Origin: Gordionus sp. m RMFG-2023
Lineage: Eukaryota > Nematomorpha > Gordioida > Chordodea > Parachordodidae
Direction of reading: 5' to 3'
Length of the DNA: 64,000 bases
Assembly: GCF_954871325.1 (NCBI RefSeq)
Contig: NW_027050885.1
Location: 434,001-498,000, forward strand
A program made the translations under genes and the position numbers. Under the pieces are notes generated by a model. That model was not told the DNA's origin, ran no database searches, and saw only the letters and a list, made by a program, of their open reading frames with translations. Shown one piece after another: positions 48,272 to 62,138 of this stretch (position 1 is its first letter; the number at the start of each line of letters is the position of its first letter).

Positions 48272-51200
48272 TAGTAATAGTATTAAATATATAGAATATA
48301 ATAAGATTATTTTAAAATTATTTTTCTAAGTTCATAAAGTATATATTATAGTGTTTTTTATATATATATGTGAAATATAAGTAAAAATGCTATCACGTAA
48401 AAATTTAATAAAATCCTTTAAAGGGATTTTAAACGTTAAACCATCATAACCTAATAAACACCTTCTAGTAGGTAAAATATAAAAAAACTCAAGGGATATT
48501 AAGGGTTAAATATTTGGGTTAGGGTTAAGGTTAGTAAATGTTTAAAATATATAGAATATATTAAATCATTTTAAAATTATTTTTCAAGGTATCTAGTTTA
48601 AAGAACTATAGGAATTAATCTCTTTTAAGACATTATATATTATTAGTAAATTAATAAATAATAGTAAGTTCTTAAAGTAAATATTAAAGTGTTTTTTATA
48701 TATATATCTGAAACATACGTAAAAATGCTTATCACGCGAAAATATAATAAATCCCTTAGAAGGGATTTTAAAATTATAAAAAAACTTAAGAGATATTAAG
48801 GGTTAAATCATTGCGTTACGGTTAGGGTTATAGGGTTAAGGTTAGGGTTAGGGTTAGTGTTAGGGTTAGGGTTAAGGTTAGTGTTAGATTTAGGGTTAGT
48901 AATAGTATTAAATATATAGAATATAATAAGATTATTTTTAAATTATTTTTCTAAGTTCATAAAGTATATATTAAAGTGTTTTATATATATATGTGAAACA
49001 TACGTAAAAATGCTTATCACGCGAAAATATAATAAATCCCATAGAAGGGATTTTAAAAATATAAAAAAACTCAAGAGATATTAAGGGTAAATCATTGAGT
49101 TAGGGTTAGGGTTAGAGCGTTAAGGTTAGAGTTAGGGTTAGTGTTGGGGTTAGGGTTAGTGTTAGATTTAGGTTTAGTAATAGTATTAAATATATAGAAT
49201 ATAATAAGATTATTTTAAAATTATTTTTCTAAGTTCATAAAGTATATATTAGTGTTTTTTATATATATAGGTAAAACATATGTAAAAATGCTTACCACGT
49301 GAAAATATAATAAAACCCTTCAAGGGATTTTTAAAATTTAAAAAAACTCAAGAGATATTAAGGGTTAATTCATTGGGTTAGGGTTAGGGTTAGAGTGTTA
49401 AGGTTAGGGTTAGTGTTAGGGTTAGTGTTAGATATAGGGTTAGTAATAGTATTAAATATATAGAATATAATAAGATTATTTTAAAATTATTTTTCTAAGT
49501 TCATAAAGTATATATTAAAGTGTTTTATATATATATATGTGAAACATATGTAAAAATGCTTATCACGTAAAAATTTAATAAAATCCTTGAAAGGTATTTT
49601 AAAATAATAAAAAAACTCAAGGGATATTAAGGGTTAAATCATTGAGTTAGGGTTAGGGTTAGAGGGTTAAGGTTAGGGTTAGTGTTAGGGTTAGTGTTTT
49701 AGGGTTAGGGTTAGTGTTAGATTTAGGGTTAGTAATAGTATTAAATATATAGAATATAATAAGAATAGTTAAAAATTATTTTTTTAAGTTCATAAAGTAT
49801 ATATTAAAGTATTTTTTATATATATATGTGAAACATACGTAAAAATGCTTATCACGTGAAAATATAATAAAACCCTTTCAAGGGATTTTAAAAATATAAA
49901 AAAACTCAAGGGATATTAAGCGTTAAATTACTGGGTTAGGGTTAGGGTTAGAGAGTTAAGGTTATGGTTAGGGTTATTGTTAGATTTAGGGTTAGTAATA
50001 GTATTAAATATATAGAATATAATAAGATTATTTTAAAATTTATTTTCTAAGTTCATAAAGTATATATTAAAGTGTTTTATATATATATATGTGAAACATA
50101 CGTAAAAATGCTTATCACGTGAAAATATAATAAAACCCTTTCAAGGAATTTTAAAAATATAAAAAAACTCAAGGGATATTAAGGGTTAAATCATTGAGTT
50201 AGGGTTAGGGTTAGAGGGTTAAGGTTAGGGTTAGGGTTAGTGTTAGATTTAGGTTTAGTAATAGTATTAAATATATAGAATATAATAAGATTATTTTAAA
50301 ATTATTTTTCTAAGTTCATAAAGTATATATTAGTGTTTTTTATATATATAGGTAAAACATATGTAAAAATGCTTACCACGTGAAAATATAATAAAACCCT
50401 TCAAGGGATTTTTAAAATTTAAAAAAACTCAAGAGATATTAAGGGTTAATTCATTGGGTTAGGGTTAGGGTTAGAGCGTTAAGGTTAGGGTTAGTGTTAG
50501 GGTTAGTGTTAGATATAGGGTTAGTAATAGTATTAAATATATAGAATATAATAAGATTATTTTAAAATTATTTTTCTAAGTTCATAAAGTATATATTAAA
50601 GTGTTTTATATATATATATGTGAAACATACGTAAAAATGCTTATCACGTAAAAATTTAATAAAATCCTTGAAAGGTATTTTAAAAATATAAAAAAACTCA
50701 AGGGATATTAAGGGTTAAATCATTGAGTTAGGGTTAGGGTTAGAGGGTTAAGGTTAGGGTTAGTGTTAGGGTTAGTGTTTTAGGGTTAGGGTTAGTGTTA
50801 GATTTAGGGTTAGTAATAGTATTAAATATATAGAATATAATAAGAATAGTTAAAAATTATTTTTTTAAGTTCATAAAGTATATATTAAAGTATTTTTTAT
50901 ATATATATGTGAAACATACGTAAAAATGCTTATCACGTGAAAATATAATAAAACCCTTTCAAGGGATTTTAAAAATATAAAAAAACTCAAGGGATATTAA
51001 GCGTTAAATTACTGGGTTAGGGTTAGGGTTAGAGAGTTAAGGTTATGGTTAGGGTTATTGTTAGATTTAGGGTTAGTAATAGTATTAAATATATAGAATA
51101 TAATAAGATTATTTTAAAATTTATTTTCTAAGTTCATAAAGTATATATTAAAGTGTTTTATATATATATATGTGAAACATACGTAAAAATGCTTATCACG

Positions 51201-52750
51201 TGAAAATATAATAAAACCCTTTCAAGGAATTTTAAAAATATAAAAAAACTCAAGGGATATTAAGGGTTAAATCATTGAGTTAGGGTTAGGGTTAGAGGGT
51301 TAAGGTTAGGGTTAGGGTTAGTGTTAGATTTAGGGTTAGTAATAGTATTAAATATATAGAATATAATAAGAATAGTTAAAAATTATTTTTATAAGTTCAT
51401 AAAGTATATATTAAAGTGTTTTTTATATATATATCTGAAACATACGTAAAAATGCTTATCACGCGAAAATATAATAAATCCCTTACAAGGGATTTTAAAA
51501 ATATAAAAAAACTCAAGGGATATTAAGGGTTAAATCATTGCGTTAGGGTTAGGGTTAGATGGTTAAGGTTAGGGTTAGGGTTAGTGTTAGGGTTAGGGTT
51601 AGAGTTAGTGTTAGATTTAGGGTTAGTAATAGTATTAAATATATAGAATATAATAAGATTATTTTTAAATTATTTTTCTAAGTTCATAAAGTATATATTA
51701 AAGTGTTTTATATATATATGTGAAACATACGTAAAAATGCTTATCACGCGAAAATATAATAAATCCCATAGAAGGGATTTTAAAAATAACTAAAAACTCA
51801 AGAGATATTAAGGGTTAAATCATTGCGTTAGGGTTAGGGTTAGAGGTTTTAGGTTATGGTTAGGGTTAGTGTTAGAGGTTTAAGGTTATGGTTAGGGTTA
51901 GTGTTAGATTTAGAGTTAGTAATAGTATTAAATATATAGAATATAATAAGATTATTTTAAAATTTATTTTCTAAGTTCATAAAGTATATATTAAAGTGTT
52001 TTATATATATATATGTGAAACATACGTAAAAATGCTTATCACGTGAAAATATAATAAAACCCTTTCAAGGAATTTTAAAAATATAAAAAAACTCAAGAGA
52101 TATTAAGGGTTAAATCATTGGGTTAGGGTTATGGTTAGGGGGTTAGGGTTAGGGTTAGTGTTAGGGTTAGGGTTAAGGTTAGTGTTAGATTTAGGGTTAG
52201 TAATAGTATTAAATATATAGAATATAATAAGATTATTTTAAAATTATTTTTCTAAGTTTATAAAGCATATATTTAAGTGTTTTATATATATATATGTGAA
52301 ACATACGTAAAAATGCTTATCACGTGAAAGTATAATAAAACCCATTCAAGGAATTTTAAAAATATAAAAAAACTCAAGGGATATTAAGGCTTAAATCATT
52401 GAGTTAGGGTTAGAGTTAGAGGGTTAAAGTTAGAGTTAGGGTTAGTGTTGGGGTTAGGGTTAGTGTTAGATTTAGGTTTAGTAATAGTATTAAATATATA
52501 GAATATAATAAGATTATTTTAAAATTATTTTTCTAAGTTCATAAAGTATATATTAGTTTTTTTTATATATATATGTGAAACATATGTAAAAATGCTTATC
52601 ACGTGAAAATATAATAAAACCCTTCAAGGGATTTTTAAAATTTAAAAAAACTCAAGAGATATTAAGGGTTAAATCATTGGGTTAGGGTTAGAGGGTTAAG
52701 GTTAGGGTTGGTGTTAGGGTTAGTGTTAGGGTTAGTGTTAGATATAGGGT
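48272..52750 (+). repeat. Block 12: 16 monomers (E F G/I J K L M J K L M N/B G/A M/N C D)
   Basis: Shares E-F-G/I-J-K-L-M with blocks 10 and 13 at offsets of 6,207/6,206 and 4,479/4,480. J-K-L-M is then repeated (J at 49,175 and 50,256), a tandem four-monomer duplication of 1,081 bp. The end, from about 51,506, belongs to the long segment shared with 40,820-44,268. Confidence 0.82.
49175..51336 (+). repeat. Tandem four-monomer duplication, 1,081-bp period (J K L M)
   Basis: Starts 49,175, 49,441, 49,730 and 49,993 recur at 50,256, 50,522, 50,811 and 51,074, all at +1,081. The joint is an M tail followed by TTTAGGTTTAG and a J body. The first unit's K monomer has CATATGTAAAAATG and TTTTAAAATAATAAAA; the second has the commoner CATACG and AAAAATATAAAA, so they are not identical. 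Confidence 0.82.
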
Positions 52751-55022
52751 TAGTAATAGTATTAAATATATAGAATATAATAAGATTATTTTAAAATTAT
52801 TTTTCTAAGTTCATAAAGTATATATTATAGTGTTTTTTATATATATATGTGAAATATAAGTAAAAATGCTATCACGTAAAAATTTAATAAAATCCTTTAA
52901 AGGGATTTTAAACGTTAAACCATCATAACCTAATAAACACCTTCTAGTAGGTAAAATATAAAAAAACTCAAGGGATATTAAGGGTTAAATATTTGGGTTA
53001 GGGTTAAGGTTAGTAAATGTTTAAAATATATAGAATATATTAAATCATTTTAAAATTATTTTTCAAGGTATCTAGTTTAAAGAACTATAGGAATTAATCT
53101 CTTTTAAGACATTATATATTATTAGTAAATTAATAAATAATAGTAAGTTCTTAAAGTAAATATTAAAGTGTTTTTTATATATATATCTGAAACATACGTA
53201 AAAATGCTTATCACGCGAAAATATAATAAATCCCTTAGAAGGGATTTTAAAATTATAAAAAAACTTAAGAGATATTAAGGGTTAAATCATTGCGTTACGG
53301 TTAGGGTTATAGGGTTAAGGTTAGGGTTAGGGTTAGTGTTAGGTTTAGGGTTAAGGTTAGTGTTAGATTTAGGGTTAGTAATAGTATTAAATATATAGAA
53401 TATAATAAGATTATTTTTAAATTATTTTTCTAAGTTCATAAAGTATATATTAAAGTGTTTTATATATATATGTGAAACATACGTAAAAATGCTTATCACG
53501 CGAAAATATAATAAATCCCATAGAAGGGATTTTAAAAATATAAAAAAACTCAAGAGATATTAAGGGTAAATCATTGAGTTAGGGTTAGGGTTAGAGCGTT
53601 AAGGTTAGAGTTAGGGTTAGTGTTGGGGTTAGGGTTAGTGTTAGATTTAGGTTTAGTAATAGTATTAAATATATAGAATATAATAAGATTATTTTAAAAT
53701 TATTTTTCTAAGTTCATAAAGTATATATTAGTGTTTTTTATATATATAGGTAAAACATATGTAAAAATGCTTACCACGTGAAAATATAATAAAACCCTTC
53801 AAGGGATTTTTAAAATTTAAAAAAACTCAAGAGATATTAAGGGTTAATTCATTGGGTTAGGGTTAGGGTTAGAGTGTTAAGGTTAGGGTTAGTGTTAGGG
53901 TTAGTGTTAGATATAGGGTTAGTAATAGTATTAAATATATAGAATATAATAAGATTATTTTAAAATTATTTTTCTAAGTTCATAAAGTATATATTAAAGT
54001 GTTTTATATATATATATGTGAAACATATGTAAAAATGCTTATCACGTAAAAATTTAATAAAATCCTTGAAAGGTATTTTAAAAATAATAAAAAAACTCAA
54101 GGGATATTAAGGGTTAAATCATTGAGTTAGGGTTAGGGTTAGAGGGTTAAGGTTAGGGTTAGTGTTAGGGTTAGTGTTTTAGGGTTAGGGTTAGTGTTAG
54201 ATTTAGGGTTAGTAATAGTATTAAATATATAGAATATAATAAGAATAGTTAAAAATTATTTTTTTAAGTTCATAAAGTATATATTAAAGTATTTTTTATA
54301 TATATATGTGAAACATACGTAAAAATGCTTATCACGTGAAAATATAATAAAACCCTTTCAAGGGATTTTAAAAATATAAAAAAACTCAAGGGATATTAAG
54401 CGTTAAATTACTGGGTTAGGGTTAGGGTTAGAGAGTTAAGGTTATGGTTAGGGTTATTGTTAGATTTAGGGTTAGTAATAGTATTAAATATATAGAATAT
54501 AATAAGATTATTTTAAAATTTATTTTCTAAGTTCATAAAGTATATATTAAAGTGTTTTATATATATATATGTGAAACATACGTAAAAATGCTTATCACGT
54601 GAAAATATAATAAAACCCTTTCAAGGAATTTTAAAAATATAAAAAAACTCAAGGGATATTAAGGGTTAAATCATTGAGTTAGGGTTAGGGTTAGAGGGTT
54701 AAGGTTAGGGTTAGGGTTAGTGTTAGATTTAGGGTTAGTAATAGTATTAAATATATAGAATATAATAAGAATAGTTAAAAATTATTTTTATAAGTTCATA
54801 AAGTATATATTAAAGTGTTTTTTATATATATATCTGAAACATACGTAAAAATGCTTATCACGCGAAAATATAATAAATCCCTTACAAGGGATTTTAAAAA
54901 TATAAAAAAACTCAAGAGATATTAAGGGTTAAATCATTGGGTTAGGGTTATGGTTAGGGGGTTAGGGTTAGGGTTAGTGTTAGGGTTAGGGTTAGGGTTA
55001 AGGTTAGTGTTAGATTTAGGGT
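52751..55022 (+). repeat. Block 13: E F G/I J K L M N, last E-F pair in the window
   Basis: The monomers start at 52,751 (E), 53,011 (F), 53,376 (G/I), 53,654 (J), 53,920 (K), 54,210 (L), 54,473 (M) and 54,736 (N). Copy-specific changes shared with block 10 include GTGTTAGGTTTAGGG after F and AAAAATAATAAAAAAAC in K. No further E-F follows in the remaining 9 kb. Confidence 0.82.
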
Positions 55023-57932
55023 TAGTAATAGTATTAAATATATAGAATATAATAAGATTATTTTAAAATTATTTTTCTAAGTTCATAAAGTATATATTAA
55101 AGTGTTTTATATATATATATGTGAAACATACGTAAAAATGCTTATCACGCGAAAATATGGTTAGGGGGTTAGGGTTAGGGTTAGTGTTAGGGTTAAGGTT
55201 AGTGTTAGATTTAGGGTTTTTAAAATTATTTTTCTAAGTTCATAAAGCATATATTAAAGTGTTTTATATATATATATGTGAAACGTAAAAATGCTTATCA
55301 CGTGAAAATATAATAAAACCCTTTCAAGGAATTTTAAAAATATAAAAAAACTCAAGGGATATTAAGGGTTAAATCATTGAGTTAGGGTTAGGGTTAGAGG
55401 GTTAAGGTTAGGGTTAGGGTTAGTGTTTTAGGGTTAGGGTTAGTGTTAGATTTAGGGTTAGTAATAGTATTGAATATATAGAATATAATAAGAATAGTTA
55501 AAAATTATTTTTATAAGTTCATAAAGTATATATTAAAGTGTTTTTTATATATATATCTGAAACATACGTAAAAATGCTTATCACGCGAAAATATAATAAA
55601 TCCCTTACAAGGGATTTTAAAAATAACTAAAAACTCAAGAGATATTAAGGGTTAAATCATTGCGTTAGGGTTAGGGTTAGAGGTTTAAGGTTATGGTTAG
55701 GGTTAGTGTTAGAGGTTTAAGGTTATGGTTAGGGTTAGTGTTAGATTTAGGGTTAGTAATAGTATTAAATATATAGAATATAATAAGATTATTTTAAAAT
55801 TATTTTTCTAAGTTCATAAAGTATATATTAAAGTGTTTTATATATATATATATATGTGAAACATACGTAAAAATGCTTATCACGCGAAAATATAATAAAT
55901 CCCTTACAAGGGATTTTTAAAATATAAAAAAACTCAAGAGATATTAAGGGTTAAATCATTGCGTTAGGGTTAGGGTTAGATGGTTAAGGTTAGGGTTAGG
56001 GTTAGTGTTAGGGTTAGGGTTAGAGTTAGTGTTAGATTTAGGGTTAGTAATAGAATTAAATATATAGAATATAATAAGATTATTTTAAAATTATTTTTCT
56101 AAGTTTATAAAGCATATATTTAAGTGTTTTATATATATATATGTGAAACATACGTAAAAATGCTTATCACGTGAAAGTATAATAAAACCCATTCAAGTAT
56201 TTTTAAAAATATAAAAAAACTCAAGGGATATTAAGGCTTAAATCATTGAGTTAGGGTTAGAGTTAGAGGGTTAAAGTTAGAGTTAGGGTTAGTGTTGGGG
56301 TTAGGGTTAGTAATAGAATTAAATATATAGAATATAATAAGATTATTTTAAAATTATTTTTCTAAGTTCATAAAGTATATATTAGTGTTTTTTATATATA
56401 TATGTGAAACATATGTAAAAATGCTTATCACGTGAAAATATAATAAAACCCTTCAAGGGATTTTTAAAATTTAAAAAAACTCAAGAGATATTAAGGGTTA
56501 AATCATTGAGTTAGGGTTAGAGGGTTAAGGTTAGGGTTAGTGTTAGGGTTAGTGTTAGGGTTAGTGTTAGGGTTAGTGTTAGATATAGGGTTAGTAATAG
56601 TATTAAATATATAGAATATAATAAGAATAGTTAAAAATTATTTTTATAAGTTCATAAAGTATATATTAAAGTGTTTTTTATATATATATCTGAAACATAC
56701 GTAAAAATGCTTATCACGCGAAAATATAATAAATCCCTTACAAGGGATTTTAAAAATATAAAAAAACTCAAGAGATATTAAGGGTTAAATCATTCGGTTA
56801 GGGTTATGGTTAGGGGGTTAGGGTTAGGGTTAGTGTTAGGGTTAAGGTTAGTGTTAGATTTAAGGTTTTTAAAATTATTTTTCTAAGTTCATAAAGTATA
56901 TATTAAAGTGTTTTATATATATATATATGTGAAACATACGTAAAAATGCTTATCACGCGAAAATATAATAAATCCCATAGATGGATTTTTAAAATATAAA
57001 AAAACTCAAGAGATATTAAGGGTAAATCATTGGGTTAGGGTTAGGGTTAGAGGGTTAAGGTTAGGGTTAGGGTTAAGGTTTGTGTTAGATTTAGGGTTAG
57101 TAATAGTATTATATATATATAATATAAATAGAATATTTTAAAATTATTTTTCTAAGTTCATAAAGCATATATTAAAGTGTTTTATATATATATATATGTG
57201 AAACGTAAAAATGCTTATCACGTGAAAATATAATAAAACCCTTTCAAGGAATTTTAAAAATATAAAAAAACTCAAGGGATATTAAGGGTTAAATCATTGA
57301 GTTAGGGTTAGGGTTAGAGGGTTAAGGTTAGGGTTAGGGTTAGTGTTTTAGGGTTAGGGTTAGTGTTAGATTTAGGGTTAGTAATAGTATTAAATATATA
57401 GAATATAATAAGATTATTTTAAAATTATTTTTCTAAGTTCATAAAGTATATATTAAAGTGTTTTATATATATATATATATGTGAAACATACGTAAAAATG
57501 CTTATCACGCGAAAATATAATAAATCCCTTACAAGGGATTTTTAAAATATAAAAAAACTCAAGAGATATTAAGGGTTAAATCATTGCGTTAGGGTTAGGG
57601 TTAGATGGTTAAGGTTAGGGTTAGGGTTAGTGTTAGGGTTAGGGTTAGAGTTAGTGTTAGATTTAGGGTTAGTAATAGAATTAAATATATAGAATATAAT
57701 AAGATTATTTTAAAATTATTTTTCTAAGTTTATAAAGCATATATTTAAGTGTTTTATATATATATATGTGAAACATACGTAAAAATGCTTATCACGTGAA
57801 AGTATAATAAAACCCATTCAAGTATTTTTAAAAATATAAAAAAACTCAAGGGATATTAAGGCTTAAATCATTGAGTTAGGGTTAGAGTTAGAGGGTTAAA
57901 GTTAGAGTTAGGGTTAGTGTTGGGGTTAGGGT
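55023..57932 (+). repeat. Tail region part 1: truncated and rearranged monomers without E-F
   Basis: An A-like monomer from 55,023 is cut at about 55,158, just after CACGCGAAAATAT, and runs directly into GGTTAGGGGGTTAGGG. A second truncated unit follows from about 55,215, where TTTAGGG joins TTTTTAAAATTATTTTTC with loss of the whole monomer start; it also has GAAACGTAAAAATGC, lacking ATAC. Then come N/A (55,459), B, C, D, N (56,592), another truncated unit (from about 56,865), H/M (57,098), B (57,379) and C (57,670). C units here are 263 bp, with TAGAATTAAAT and CAAGTATTTTT. Confidence 0.78.
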
Positions 57933-60900
57933 TAGTAATAGAATTAAATATATAGAATATAATAAGATTATTTTAAAATTATTTTTCTAAGTTCATAAAG
58001 TATATATTAGTGTTTTTTATATATATATGTGAAACATATGTAAAAATGCTTATCACGTGAAAATATAATAAAACCCTTCAAGGGATTTTTAAAATTTAAA
58101 AAAACTCAAGAGATATTAAGGGTTAAATCATTGAGTTAGGGTTAGGGTTAGAGGGTTAAGGTTAGGGTTAGTGTTAGGGTTAGTGTTTTAGGGTTAGGGT
58201 TAGTGTTAGATTTAGGGTTAGTAATAGTATTAAATATATAGAATATAATAAGAATAGTTAAAAATTATTTTTTTAAGTTCATAAAGTATATATTAAAGTA
58301 TTTTTTATATATATATGTGAAACATACGTAAAAATGCTTATCACGTGAAAATATAATAAAACCCTTTCAAGGGATTTTAAAAATATAAAAAAACTCAAGG
58401 GATATTAAGCGTTAAATTACTGGGTTAGGGTTAGGGTTAGAGAGTTAAGGTTATGGTTAGGGTTATTGTTAGATTTAGGGTTAGTAATAGTATTAAATAT
58501 ATAGAATATAATAAGATTATTTTAAAATTTATTTTCTAAGTTCATAAAGTATATATTAAAGTGTTTTATATATATATATGTGAAACATACGTAAAAATGC
58601 TTATCACGTGAAAATATAATAAAACCCTTTCAAGGAATTTTAAAAATATAAAAAAACTCAAGGGATATTAAGGGTTAAATCATTGAGTTAGGGTTAGGGT
58701 TAGAGGGTTAAGGTTAGGGTTAGGGTTAGTGTTAGATTTAGGGTTAGTAATAGTATTAAATATATAGAATATAATAAGAATAGTTAAAAATTATTTTTAT
58801 AAGTTCATAAAGTATATATTAAAGTGTTTTTTATATATATATCTGAAACATACGTAAAAATGCTTATCACGCGAAAATATAATAAATCCCTTACAAGGGA
58901 TTTTAAAAATATAAAAAAACTCAAGAGATATTAAGGGTTAAATCATTGGGTTAGGGTTATGGTTAGGGGGTTAGGGTTAGGGTTAGTGTTAGGGTTAGGG
59001 TTAAGGTTAGTGTTAGATTTAGGGTTAGTAATAGTATTAAATATATAGAATATAATAAGATTATTTTAAAATTATTTTTCTAAGTTCATAAAGTATATAT
59101 TAAAGTGTTTTATATATATATATGTGAAACATACGTAAAAATGCTTATCACGCGAAAATATAATTAATCCCTTACAAGGGATTTTAAAAATAACTAAAAA
59201 CTCAAGAGATATTAAGGGTTAAATCATTGCGTTAGGGTTAGGGTTAGAGGTTTTAGGTTATGGTTAGGGTTAGTGTTAGAGGTTTAAGGTTATGGTTAGG
59301 GTTAGTGTTAGATTTAGGGTTAGTAATAGTATTAAATATATAGAATATAATAAGATTATTTTAAAATTATTTTTCTAAGTTCATAAAGTATATATTAAAG
59401 TGTTTTATATATATATATATATATGTGAAACATACGTAAAAATGCTTATCACGCGAAAATATAATAAATCCCTTACAAGGGATTTTAAAATATAAAAAAA
59501 CTCAAGAGATATTAAGGGTTAAATCATTGCGTTAGGGTTAGGGTTAGATGGTTAAGGTTAGGGTTAGGGTTAGTGTTAGGGTTAGGGTTAGAGTTAGTGT
59601 TAGATTTAGGGTTAGTAATAGTATTAAATATATAGAATATAATAAGATTATTTTAAAATTATTTTTCTAAGTTCATAAAGCATATATTAAAGTGTTTTAT
59701 ATATATATATGTGAAACATACGTAAAAATGCTTATCACGTGAAAATATAATAAAACCCATTCAAGGAATTTTAAAAATATAAAAAAACTCAAGGGATATT
59801 AAGGCTTAAATCATTGAGTTAGGGTTAGGGTTAGAGGGTTAAAGTTAGAGTTAGGGTTAGTGTTGGGGTTAGGGTTAGTGTTAGATTTAGGTTTAGTAAT
59901 AGTATTAAATATATAGAATATAATAAGATTATTTTAAAATTATTTTTCTAAGTTCATAAAGTATATATTAGTGTTTTTTATATATATATGTGAAACATAT
60001 GTAAAAATGCTTATCACGTGAAAATATAATAAAACCCTTCAAGGGATTTTTAAAATTTAAAAAAACTCAAGAGATATTAAGGGTTAAATCATTGAGTTAG
60101 GGTTAGGGTTAGAGGGTTAAGGTTAGGGTTAGTGTTAGGGTTAGTGTTTTAGGGTTAGGGTTAGTGTTAGATTTAGGGTTAGTAATAGTATTAAATATAT
60201 AGAATATAATAAGAATAGTTAAAAATTATTTTTTTAAGTTCATAAAGTATATATTAAAGTATTTTTTATATATATATGTGAAACATACGTAAAAATGCTT
60301 ATCACGTGAAAATATAATAAAACCCTTTCAAGGGATTTTAAAAATATAAAAAAACTCAAGGGATATTAAGCGTTAAATTACTGGGTTAGGGTTAGGGTTA
60401 GAGAGTTAAGGTTATGGTTAGGGTTATTGTTAGATTTAGGGTTAGTAATAGTATTAAATATATAGAATATAATAAGATTATTTTAAAATTTATTTTCTAA
60501 GTTCATAAAGTATATATTAAAGTGTTTTATATATATATATGTGAAACATACGTAAAAATGCTTATCACGTGAAAATATAATAAAACCCTTTCAAGGAATT
60601 TTAAAAATATAAAAAAACTCAAGGGATATTAAGGGTTAAATCATTGAGTTAGGGTTAGGGTTAGAGGGTTAAGGTTAGGGTTAGGGTTAGTGTTAGATTT
60701 AGGGTTAGTAATAGTATTAAATATATAGAATATAATAAGAATAGTTAAAAATTATTTTTATAAGTTCATAAAGTATATATTAAAGTGTTTTTTATATATA
60801 TATCTGAAACATACGTAAAAATGCTTATCACGCGAAAATATAATAAATCCCTTACAAGGGATTTTAAAAATATAAAAAAACTCAAGAGATATTAAGGGTT

Positions 60901-62138
60901 AAATCATTGGGTTAGGGTTATGGTTAGGGGGTTAGGGTTAGGGTTAGTGTTAGGGTTAGGGTTAAGGTTAGTGTTAGATTTAGGGTTAGTAATAGTATTA
61001 AATATATAGAATATAATAAGATTATTTTAAAATTATTTTTCTAAGTTCATAAAGTATATATTAAAGTGTTTTATATATATATATGTGAAACATACGTAAA
61101 AATGCTTATCACGCGAAAATATAATTAATCCCTTACAAGGGATTTTAAAAATAACTAAAAACTCAAGAGATATTAAGGGTTAAATCATTGCGTTAGGGTT
61201 AGGGTTAGAGGTTTTAGGTTATGGTTAGGGTTAGTGTTAGAGGTTTAAGGTTATGGTTAGGGTTAGTGTTAGATTTAGGGTTAGTAATAGTATTAAATAT
61301 ATAGAATATAATAAGATTATTTTAAAATTATTTTTCTAAGTTCATAAAGTATATATTAAAGTGTTTTATATATATATATATATATGTGAAACATACGTAA
61401 AAATGCTTATCACGCGAAAATATAATAAATCCCTTACAAGGGATTTTAAAATATAAAAAAACTCAAGAGATATTAAGGGTTAAATCATTGCGTTAGGGTT
61501 AGGGTTAGATGGTTAAGGTTAGGGTTAGGGTTAGTGTTAGGGTTAGGGTTAGAGTTAGTGTTAGATTTAGGGTTAGTAATAGTATTAAATATATAGAATA
61601 TAATAAGATTATTTTAAAATTATTTTTCTAAGTTCATAAAGCATATATTAAAGTGTTTTATATATATATATGTGAAACATACGTAAAAATGCTTATCACG
61701 TGAAAATATAATAAAACCTATTCAAGGAATTTTAAAAATATAAAAAAACTCAAGGGATATTAAGGCTTAAATCATTGAGTTAGGGTTAGGGTTAGAGGGT
61801 TAAAGTTAGAGTTAGGGTTAGTGTTGGGGTTAGGGTTAGTGTTAGATTTAGGTTTAGTAATAGTATTAAATATATAGAATATAATAAGATTATTTTAAAA
61901 TTATTTTTCTAAGTTCATAAAGTATATATTAGTGTTTTTTATATATATATGTGAAACATATGTAAAAATGCTTATCACGTGAAAATATAATAAAACCCTT
62001 CAAGGGATTTTTAAAATTTAAAAAAACTCAAGAGATATTAAGGGTTAAATCATTGAGTTAGGGTTAGAGGGTTAAGGTTAGGGTTAGTGTTAGGGTTAGT
62101 GTTAGGGTTAGTGTTAGGGTTAGTGTTAGATATAGGGT
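57933..62138 (+). repeat. Tail region part 2: seven-monomer unit of 1,961 bp in tandem
   Basis: Two full units, 57,933-59,893 and 59,894-61,854, each run D/K L M N A B C, followed by the start of a third (61,855 to about 62,065). All seven monomer starts of the two full units and the start of the third are exactly 1,961 bp apart. The D body carries the K-type GTGTTTTAGGG tail, which joins D to L and omits E-K. This is a shorter higher-order repeat derived from the 14-mer. Confidence 0.85.
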
